Positions 1 to 5,322 of a stretch of DNA of 10,147 nucleotides are shown one piece after another. Position numbers and translations under genes: made by a program. Source of the stretch: an uncultured Clostridia bacterium (GTDB lineage Bacteria > Bacillota > Clostridia > TANB77 > CAG-508); the NCBI GenBank assembly GCA_947629965.1, contig CANRFS010000045.1, positions 1-10,147 on the forward strand. The letters are read 5' to 3'. Under the pieces are notes generated by a model. The model did no database searches and had not been told where the DNA came from. It saw nothing but the letters and a program-made list of their open reading frames with translations. The stretch's first letter is position 1, and the number at the start of each line of letters is the position of its first letter.

Positions 1-120
1 AATGATATAAAAAGTAATGAGATAAATAAAGATAATTTCAACAAGTATTTAGAAAATAAGATGAATGATAATGAATTCATAAAAACAATTTTTAATAAAA
101 TATTTGTTAATGAAAAATGA
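1..120 (+). CDS. C-terminal end of an unknown protein (5' end outside window)
   Basis: Frame 1 of the plus strand is open from the first base to a TGA at 118-120, giving 39 residues rich in Asn, Lys, Ile, Glu and Phe and ending in KIFVNEK. The composition matches the minus-strand proteins here, and the frame is followed by a non-coding gap and a hairpin suited to end transcription in both directions. It would be convergent with the carboxypeptidase gene. No domain can be recognised from so short a tail. An open stretch of 39 codons can also occur by chance in sequence this AT-rich, so the call is tentative; the sequence to the left of the window would settle it. Confidence 0.4.
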   Translation, partial: NDIKSNEINKDNFNKYLENKMNDNEFIKTIFNKIFVNEK

Positions 121-224
121 TAAAAATTACTTTTAAAAACTACATTAATTTTTACATTCTATGCCTTGTAAGCATTGATACTACTAACTTTATAAAAACA
201 TCAAACCGGAGTACGCCTCCAATA

Positions 225-249
225 AAAAAGGCAACTGAAGTTGTCTTTT
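225..249. terminator. Bidirectional hairpin terminator after the carboxypeptidase gene
   Basis: On the plus strand AAAAAGGCAAC (225-235), loop TGAA and GTTGTCTTTT (240-249) form a stem with one G-U wobble and flanking A and T tracts, followed by TTTTATTTTAT. On the minus strand the same stem has one A-C mismatch and runs into a T6 tract. The minus-strand carboxypeptidase stop codon (248-250) overlaps its edge. It could end both that gene and the convergent plus-strand frame. A second small GC hairpin, GGAG-TACGC-CTCC, lies at 209-221. Confidence 0.6.
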
Positions 250-1498
250 ATTTTATACTTTCTAAAGCTTCTATAAAATAACTTTTTATATCTTTTCTGT
301 CAACGTTTTCTCCTGTTTCTATTTTAATTTTAACTATTTCTTTCTCATTAATACTCAAAACTAAATCACCTATTATTGTATTAATATATACTGGTGCCTC
401 AAAATCCATTTGTATATTTTTAAATTCCACATTTATATCATTAATATTGTCTTTTTTTACTGGATAAATCTTAGTGCTGTAATCATCTAATTTTATTTTT
501 ACATTATCTTTTTTTCCCTTATAAACATATATTCTTTTTTGATTAATCCTTGCCCATTCATTAAATTTTTCATTTATTATTTCTTCTAGATTTACTAGTT
601 CATAATTTGAATATGTATATTCTATTAAACTTATTGAATCCTTTGTTCTAATCTTTTTTGTATCTGCACCTAAAACTACAGATATAATATTAAAATCATT
701 TCTATTTACTGATGTAACTAAGCATCTACCTGCTCCATTTGTAAAACCTGTTTTTACACCATTTACACCATTTAAATATCCTAAAAGTTCATTTGTATTG
801 TTTATTGTTTTGCTATTTCCATTTATAGTTACAGTATAGGTTTTTGTTTTTACTACTTGTGCAATCTTTTCTATATTTAAAGCGTAATCTGTAATTAACG
901 CAAGTTCATAAGCCGTAGTATAATGTTCTGGTTCATCTAATCCGTGTGGTGTTATAAAGTGTGTATCTTTTAATCCTAATTCTTTTGCCTTTTTATTCAT
1001 TAAATCAGCAAAACCTTCTACACTTCCTCCAATGCTTACGGCTATTTGAATTGCGGCATCGTTTCCTGAACATAACATTAAACCATATAGTAAATCATTT
1101 ATTGTTATTTTATCTCCTGCTTTTAACCCTAATCTTGATCCTCCTATTGCACCTGCTTGTTTACATGCTTCGATTTGTGAATTTAATGTTAAATTATTAT
1201 TTACTCCCAAATTTTCGAGTAAAACTATTGCTGTCATTATTTTGGTTGTAGATGCCATCGGAACTCTTTTATTCTCGTTTTTTGAATACAATATAGCTTT
1301 AGAGTTTCTATCTAATACAACTGCATACCTAGAATTTAGTTTTGGTTCATTAGTTGGGTTTGATACTGTATTTTGTATCTCATTTTGCATCCATACATAG
1401 TCAGTTTGTTCCTCTATCTCGTAAGCAAATATATTTGTTTGTATAAATAACAATGTACTTATGAATAAAATTATTATCAACTTTTTGATATTTCTCAT
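248..1498 (-). CDS. dacF: D-alanyl-D-alanine carboxypeptidase (penicillin-binding protein, S11 family, DacF/PBP5 type)
   Basis: This 416-residue secreted penicillin-binding protein should remove the terminal D-Ala from peptidoglycan pentapeptides outside the membrane and so limit cross-linking. Residues 1-25 form a signal peptide (basic RNIKK, hydrophobic core, likely cleavage after IFA). All three active-site motifs of family S11 are present in order: STTK with Ser83 and Lys86, SGN at 144-146 and KTG at 249-251; the conserved TPHGLD...HYTTAYELA stretch follows SGN. Residues from about 300 on match the beta-rich PBP5 C-terminal domain, and the last residues (DIKSYFIEALESIK) look like the amphipathic membrane-binding helix. 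Length is normal for the family. The start is supported by AAGGTG eight bases upstream. A weak -10-like TAGAAT (1518-1523) without a convincing -35 lies upstream, so it may have its own promoter or be read through from the CAP gene. The symbol dacF is by family resemblance; dacA/dacB-type naming is possible. Confidence 0.93.
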   Translation of the reverse strand: MRNIKKLIIILFISTLLFIQTNIFAYEIEEQTDYVWMQNEIQNTVSNPTNEPKLNSRYAVVLDRNSKAILYSKNENKRVPMASTTKIMTAIVLLENLGVNNNLTLNSQIEACKQAGAIGGSRLGLKAGDKITINDLLYGLMLCSGNDAAIQIAVSIGGSVEGFADLMNKKAKELGLKDTHFITPHGLDEPEHYTTAYELALITDYALNIEKIAQVVKTKTYTVTINGNSKTINNTNELLGYLNGVNGVKTGFTNGAGRCLVTSVNRNDFNIISVVLGADTKKIRTKDSISLIEYTYSNYELVNLEEIINEKFNEWARINQKRIYVYKGKKDNVKIKLDDYSTKIYPVKKDNINDINVEFKNIQMDFEAPVYINTIIGDLVLSINEKEIVKIKIETGENVDRKDIKSYFIEALESIK

Positions 1499-1561
1499 AA
1501 AAAAATCACCTTGTTAAATTCTATTAAAAAGATAATTTCTTATGACTTAAAAATCTAAAAC

Positions 1562-1608
1562 GGCAAAAAAGGAGTCCGACAAAAAAGTGGTCTGTCCCCT
1601 TTTTTGCC
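1562..1608. repeat. REP-like imperfect palindrome, likely terminator of the CAP gene
   Basis: GGCAAAAAAGG (1562-1572) and CCTTTTTTGCC (1598-1608) are perfect 11-base inverted repeats. The interior continues as an imperfect palindrome: GGAGTCCGAC on one side and GTCTGTCCCC on the other, around AAAAAAGTG. It begins 13 bases after the CAP gene stop codon and ends about 63 bases before the next start, the position of a terminator. The interior GGGGACAGACC, read on the minus strand, resembles short GGGGACAG-type dispersed repeats I recall from Firmicute genomes; that likeness is from memory and unchecked. Only one copy is in this window. Confidence 0.6.
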
Positions 1609-1621
1609 ATTTTAATTTACA

Positions 1622-2383
1622 TTATTTTCCCATAAACATTTGGACAAAAACCTTTCCATATTTAGGGCTTTTTACAACTCCTATTCCTGTATAATTAAAA
1701 CTGCTATTTAAAATATTTGCTCTGTGCCCTGATGAATTCATCCAAGCATTTACTGCTCCACTATTACTAGAATTTCCTGCTATATTTTCTCCTGCTGTTT
1801 TATAACTTATTCCAAAATTTTTTATCATATCAAATGGTGAACCATAAATAGGTGATGTATGTGAAAAATAATTATTATCTACCATATCTTGTGCTTTAAT
1901 TCTTGCAACATTTTGTAATTCATCATCAATTTTTAGTGCTGATAAACCATTTGCTAATCTTTTTGCATTTATTAAATCAAACACTTCTTGTTCATCTTGT
2001 GTAAGCTCGCTCGTAGTTGTATTAGTTTTCCCACTTGATGTATTTCCTGATGAAGTTTTATTATTATTGCTATTTGGATATACTAATCTAATATAATTAC
2101 TGCTTGCAGTACCTATATAATTACTATCAGTTTGAATAACATACCAGTCACCTATCTTAGCAAATATTCTTACATATTCATTTTTATTAACCAAAGTGAT
2201 ACTTTTAAAAATAGTTCCTGGTCCTTGTCTTACATTTAAACTGCTTGCAGTTACAATTCCTGTAGGTGTTCCTACTGTTTGATAATTTAACATAGCAGTA
2301 CTTGTGTTGCTACTCGCCATTAATCCTATAAATAATAATATTCCGATTAATATTTTAGTTTTTATATTTTTAAAATTTTTCAT
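1622..2383 (-). CDS. Secreted SH3b-CAP domain protein (YkwD-like)
   Basis: This 253-residue exported protein has a signal peptide (residues 1-30), a bacterial SH3 domain (about 42-101, with the typical SLNVRQGPGTIFKSI core), a Ser/Thr/Asn-rich linker (102-126) and a C-terminal CAP/SCP domain (about 130-253). The CAP domain shows the family's cavity residues: His175 in YFSHTSP, Glu199-Asn200 in AGENIAG, and His220 in WMNSSGHRANIL. SH3b domains usually bind peptidoglycan, so it probably acts at the cell wall. The biochemical role of bacterial CAP domains is poorly defined. The start is the ATG at 2381-2383: AGGAG (2393-2397) lies nine bases upstream. An in-frame TTG at 2390-2392 abuts that site and is unlikely to be used. 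A perfect palindrome overlapping the ribosome binding site suggests regulation. Downstream comes the carboxypeptidase gene, separated by a REP-like hairpin. Confidence 0.9.
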   Translation of the reverse strand: MKNFKNIKTKILIGILLFIGLMASSNTSTAMLNYQTVGTPTGIVTASSLNVRQGPGTIFKSITLVNKNEYVRIFAKIGDWYVIQTDSNYIGTASSNYIRLVYPNSNNNKTSSGNTSSGKTNTTTSELTQDEQEVFDLINAKRLANGLSALKIDDELQNVARIKAQDMVDNNYFSHTSPIYGSPFDMIKNFGISYKTAGENIAGNSSNSGAVNAWMNSSGHRANILNSSFNYTGIGVVKSPKYGKVFVQMFMGK

Positions 2384-2392
2384 AGAAATCAA

Positions 2393-2422
2393 CTCCTAAA
2401 AATAGTTTTTACTATTTTTAGG
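2393..2422 (-). promoter_or_regulatory. Perfect 11-bp palindrome covering part of the CAP gene's Shine-Dalgarno site
   Basis: CCTAAAAATAG (2395-2405) and CTATTTTTAGG (2412-2422) are perfect inverted repeats around a six-base loop. The Shine-Dalgarno sequence AGGAG occupies 2393-2397, so its first three bases are inside the stem. In mRNA this hairpin would partly hide the ribosome binding site; in DNA it would be a symmetric operator. A -10-like TATATT (2423-2428, minus strand) directly abuts it, which would put the palindrome at the start of the transcript, but I see no good -35. Either an operator or an RNA switch fits. Confidence 0.55.
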
Positions 2423-2430
2423 AATATATA

Positions 2431-2506
2431 CTATTTAAAATGGGAGATTTAAATCGGGGCTAAAAGTTTCAGGAAAAATTGGAGAAAACTCCCCGAGCTA
2501 AAAGTT
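2431..2506 (-). repeat. Two imperfect tandem units of 38 bases
   Basis: Read on the minus strand, two adjacent units start with the identical decamer AACTTTTAGC (2497-2506 and 2459-2468, period 38). Both carry TCTCC further on at the same 38-base offset (2481-2485 and 2443-2447), followed by ATTTT-like sequence. The middle parts differ, TCGGGGAG against CCCCGATT; these two blocks are themselves partly complementary (TCGGGG at 2454-2459, CCCCGA at 2491-2496), so the units could pair with each other in RNA. They lie between the terminator of the upstream block and the CAP gene palindrome. Function unknown. Confidence 0.5.
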
Positions 2507-2507
2507 G

Positions 2508-2547
2508 CACAAAAAGCAATTACCATAATTGATAATTGCTTTTTGTG
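2508..2547 (-). terminator. Strong hairpin terminator overlapping the 3' end of the acidic-protein gene
   Basis: CACAAAAAGCAATTA (2508-2522) and TAATTGCTTTTTGTG (2533-2547) are perfect 15-base inverted repeats around a 10-base loop. On the minus strand the core stem AGCAATTA/TAATTGCT runs into TTTTTG, as in an intrinsic terminator. The stop codon of the 451-residue protein (2520-2522) and its last codons lie within the structure. It marks the end of the putative conjugation block. Confidence 0.7.
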
Positions 2548-3875
2548 TCTAAATCTAGTCCGTCCAAAAAAGGAAAAAATTTTAATAGCCTCTTCTTCCT
2601 CTTTGATCTCCGCCTCTCGTCTTGTTCATTTTCTTCTACTTCTTTAGGTCTTTCATTATATAGCTCATATTTTGCTTGTTCATATCCTTCGTTTTTATCT
2701 ACCATTTTGTCTACTATTTGTATAGCTTGTCTTTTATGAACACCTGGAGAATCATTATTTGGTCTTTCTTCATCTAATCGTTCCTCAACAATTTCATATA
2801 GCATTTCTTTAAATTCTTTCATACTTGTTATGCCATTTGGTAGTTTATCCATTTCTTTATTAAATTGTTCTGTAACATCTTTTGGTACTTCTATTTTATC
2901 ATTTAATTCATCAAGTTCATCTTGAACTTTGTCTTGCTCTCCTTGACCTCTTAATCCTCTATTTATTCCACTTATGTCCCTTGCTCTTCCTTCTCCCATT
3001 CTTGTTTGACTAGCAAGGAGCGGTATATCGATGTAGGCAAAATCATTTATATCATTTGAATCTATTCTTCTTGTAGTATATTTTACATCAAAATTACCTT
3101 TCTCTGTTCCATCTCTTAATACAGCAAAGCCTGTATTTGGTCTATTATCTATTTGATACATTCTATAAGCATTTACATGCTTATGTTCTCCATTATCCAT
3201 TCCATGTATAGGTTTACTTGAATTTGCACCTTTTATTAAGCTAAGCCCTTTAAGAGGTTCTATTTCGCGAGATTGAGAATTCTTTATTCTACCTACAATT
3301 TCTCCTGTATCTTTATCTAAATAGATACCGCCATAATTTTTTGCAGTAGGAATTAAAACTTTAAAGATTTTATCATTTAATTTAATTAAATTTTTCCTTT
3401 TATTATCCTTTTGTTTTTCATTTTCATTTTCTTTTTCATCTTTATCCTTGCCTTCTTCTTTTTCTTCCAAATCTTCAGATAAATCTTTTTCAAGTTTGTC
3501 TTCTTTCTCTTCTTCTCTTTCGTATTCTCTTTCGTGTTCTTTTTCTTGTTCTTTTTCTTGCTCATCTATCCATTCTTCCATATCAGGCAATCCTAAATTT
3601 TCTAATGTTAATCCCTCTTCTTGTAACGTTTCTTTTATTTGTTTAACATTTCCTTTGCTATATGTAAATTTTCCATCTTTGCTTACTAATCCAAAACAAA
3701 TCCCTTTTAATTTTATTTCATAAGTTCCTTTATTGTTAGAAACCTCTAATCCCTCTACACTTGTTGTAGTTTGACCTTCTTTTAAGTCCTGAATTACTTC
3801 TAATATCCTTTCTTCAAATTTTTTCTTCTCTTCTAAAGCTAAATCCTTTCCTTCCATTGCATCATTTTCTTCCAT
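2520..3875 (-). CDS. Acidic, charge-rich soluble protein of unknown function
   Basis: I do not recognise this 451-residue protein. It has no signal peptide or membrane segment, so it is probably cytoplasmic. Parts in order: a helical start (1-33); a small alpha/beta-looking segment (about 36-95, with TYEIKLKGICFGLVSKDGKF); a long Glu/Lys/Asp-only stretch (about 105-160, with repeated EKEQEKE and EREYERE) likely to form a charged helix or disordered linker; a compact segment (about 165-290, with AKNYGGIYLDKDTGEIVGRI and NRPNTGFAVLRDG); a Gly/Arg-rich link (293-315); an acidic helical region (315-420); and a basic patch RRRSKRKKR (421-429). The start is clear: AGGAGG lies eight bases before the ATG, and the preceding gene ends 14 bases upstream. 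As last gene of the operon it may be an accessory or regulatory partner of the membrane apparatus, for example a scaffold or assembly factor. That is inferred only from position. Confidence 0.85.
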   Translation of the reverse strand: MEENDAMEGKDLALEEKKKFEERILEVIQDLKEGQTTTSVEGLEVSNNKGTYEIKLKGICFGLVSKDGKFTYSKGNVKQIKETLQEEGLTLENLGLPDMEEWIDEQEKEQEKEHEREYEREEEKEDKLEKDLSEDLEEKEEGKDKDEKENENEKQKDNKRKNLIKLNDKIFKVLIPTAKNYGGIYLDKDTGEIVGRIKNSQSREIEPLKGLSLIKGANSSKPIHGMDNGEHKHVNAYRMYQIDNRPNTGFAVLRDGTEKGNFDVKYTTRRIDSNDINDFAYIDIPLLASQTRMGEGRARDISGINRGLRGQGEQDKVQDELDELNDKIEVPKDVTEQFNKEMDKLPNGITSMKEFKEMLYEIVEERLDEERPNNDSPGVHKRQAIQIVDKMVDKNEGYEQAKYELYNERPKEVEENEQDERRRSKRKKRLLKFFPFLDGLDLDTKSNYQLW

Positions 3876-3889
3876 ATTAAATTCCTCCT

Positions 3890-4738
3890 TTATTTATTAA
3901 ATGACATTACAAATTCTGTTCCTTCGCCTAGTTGCATTATAAATGTTTTATTCATTTGTTCTTTTGTTTCTTTATTTGTAAGTATTACTGAATAAGTGTA
4001 AACACCAGATTGTGTATCAAAATGACTATATGCTACTGTACTATTTGCATAAAAATTTTCTTTTGCATAGTTTTCAAATTCCAACTCTGTTTTAAAATAA
4101 TTATTTTTATATGAATCAGCTAAGCAATTATAAGCATATGTGTAGTCTTTATTGTTTATCGCTTGTATAAATTTATCTATATTTAATGCTACTTTTTGTT
4201 GTTCATTTGCTTTAGTATATTTATCTATAAATGATTGTGTATCGATTGTGTAATCATCTAGCATTACTGTATAATCCATTATTGAATTTTCTTTAAATAT
4301 ATAATGATTGTTATTTTCATCAGTACATATGTACTTTGTAGTATTACCCTCATTTTCTGTTAGATAATTTTCTAAAGTACTAATTTGGATTTGCTCTTTA
4401 TTTTTTTCAAGATATTCTTTATATTTATCAATACTTCCAAATCTTTTTTCTCTATATTCTTTATCTAAAAGATTATATCCTTGTTCTGGATCTTTTAAAG
4501 CAATTGATTTATAGTCATTAAAATACAATAATATTAAATTATCTACACTCATCATAACATATTCAAATTCATTACATTCATATTTGTTTTTTATACCAAT
4601 TTCTTGTTTAATATCTGCATTACTAGTTTCTTTATTTGTAATATTATTATTTTTTTTCGAGAATAACAATATGACTATACAGATAAATAAAATTATGAGT
4701 AATAATATGATTAGTTTTAACAAATTAGTTTTCTTCAT
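3890..4738 (-). CDS. Single-pass membrane protein with two NTF2-like domains (TcpC/VirB8-like, tentative)
   Basis: This 282-residue protein starts with a short basic tail and one membrane helix (about 5-26), then a polar linker with the rest outside. Two successive regions have the size and pattern of NTF2-like folds: about 56-165 (FEYVMMSVDNLILLYFNDY..., YNLLDKEYREKRF) and 178-282 (NIDKFIQAINNKDYTYAYNCLADSYKNNY-type start, then paired beta strands). One membrane helix plus two NTF2-like domains is the plan of TcpC, the VirB8-like component of Gram-positive conjugation systems. The similarity is of architecture, not a sequence match I can demonstrate. The ATG at 4736-4738 is preferred over the ATG at 4760-4762 because GGAGGT lies ten bases upstream and the hydrophobic helix then begins normally. 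It overlaps the end of the 193-residue gene by 14 bases, which suggests translational coupling. No lipobox is present. Confidence 0.85.
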   Translation of the reverse strand: MKKTNLLKLIILLLIILFICIVILLFSKKNNNITNKETSNADIKQEIGIKNKYECNEFEYVMMSVDNLILLYFNDYKSIALKDPEQGYNLLDKEYREKRFGSIDKYKEYLEKNKEQIQISTLENYLTENEGNTTKYICTDENNNHYIFKENSIMDYTVMLDDYTIDTQSFIDKYTKANEQQKVALNIDKFIQAINNKDYTYAYNCLADSYKNNYFKTELEFENYAKENFYANSTVAYSHFDTQSGVYTYSVILTNKETKEQMNKTFIMQLGEGTEFVMSFNK

Positions 4739-5306
4739 TATCAAATATACCTCCATATCCAAATGGAACTATCGAAAATGTCATATTATTTATATCAGTA
4801 TTAACAGTTATATTCATTTCTTCCTTATTAGGTTCTTCTTCTCCCATATAACTTTCTGCAACTTCTCCAGATATATAATATGTATAAACATTTTCAGCTA
4901 TTTTTTCATAATACATTTTTTTTGCTTTAAACATTGCATCTCCAGATAAATCTTCAACATGGTCTAATATATTTTGTTCTGTAATATTAAATTCTTTAAT
5001 ATATCTCTCGTCTAACAACTTGTATAAATTACTAGTATCTTTTTGTGTTACATATATCAGATATTTATTTACACATGATTGTACAGTAAAAAAATCGTTT
5101 CTATCTTTCACAGGCTCTATCTTATTTTCTTCCTCGTTGATGTTAGAATAATAAGAACTTATATGTATTTCATTTTCTGAAAATGATTCAATAACTTCAT
5201 TGCTAACTTTATTTTTATTACTTAATAAATATCCTAATAGTATACATGTAATTATCAAAAGTAATATAATCACTATTATAATTATCTTTTTATTTTCTTT
5301 TTTCAT
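4725..5306 (-). CDS. Single-pass membrane protein with one NTF2-like domain
   Basis: This 193-residue protein has a basic start (MKKENKK), one strongly hydrophobic helix (about 8-29) and a hydrophilic extracellular part. Residues 70-185 have an NTF2-like pattern: two N-terminal helices (FFTVQSCVNKYLIYV, SNLYKLLDERYIKEF) followed by a helix and beta strands (NVYTYYISGEV, MNITVNTD, MTFSIVPFGYGG). The Cys in its helix is not in a lipobox, so it is an anchor rather than a lipoprotein. It lies 16 bases after the large hydrolase gene and overlaps the next, two-domain gene. It may be a smaller relative of its neighbours, forming part of the same envelope complex. The ribosome binding site AAAGGTG sits four bases before the ATG. 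Function beyond this is inferred from context. Confidence 0.82.
   Translation of the reverse strand: MKKENKKIIIIVIILLLIITCILLGYLLSNKNKVSNEVIESFSENEIHISSYYSNINEEENKIEPVKDRNDFFTVQSCVNKYLIYVTQKDTSNLYKLLDERYIKEFNITEQNILDHVEDLSGDAMFKAKKMYYEKIAENVYTYYISGEVAESYMGEEEPNKEEMNITVNTDINNMTFSIVPFGYGGIFDNEEN
4749..4754 (-). promoter_or_regulatory. Ribosome binding site deciding the start of the 282-residue gene
   Basis: GGAGGT on the minus strand lies ten bases before the ATG at 4736-4738, inside the last codons of the upstream gene. The alternative ATG at 4760-4762 is upstream of this site and has no comparable sequence before it. Confidence 0.6.
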
Positions 5307-5322
5307 AATACACCTTTCTATA

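Noticed and set aside
961..1251. Plus-strand Leu-rich open frame opposite the carboxypeptidase
   Set aside because: It is antisense to the catalytic domain, whose motifs are intact, and is rich in Leu and Tyr only because of the complement's composition.
2384..2392. TTG start for the CAP protein
   Set aside because: It directly abuts the AGGAG site, while the ATG nine bases after that site is well placed and gives a normal signal peptide.
3481..3570. CRISPR-like or tandem DNA repeat in the Glu/Lys region
   Set aside because: The repeats are irregular, short and in frame; they reflect repeated Glu-Lys and Glu-Arg codons, with no spacers.
3448..3723. Plus-strand Ser-rich open frame
   Set aside because: It is the complement of the Glu/Lys-rich codons of the acidic protein (GAA/GAG read as TTC/CTC, shifted to TCT/TCC); it has no ribosome binding site and shows only low-complexity Ser and Phe.
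4584..4949. Plus-strand Ile/Phe-rich open frame, a possible membrane protein
   Set aside because: It spans the overlap of two well-supported minus-strand genes and has no ribosome binding site; its hydrophobicity comes from reading AT-rich complement.
5200..5306. Lipoprotein signal in the 193-residue protein
   Set aside because: The Cys in its hydrophobic segment is not preceded by a lipobox (it reads LLIITC) and is followed by more hydrophobic residues, which fits a membrane anchor.
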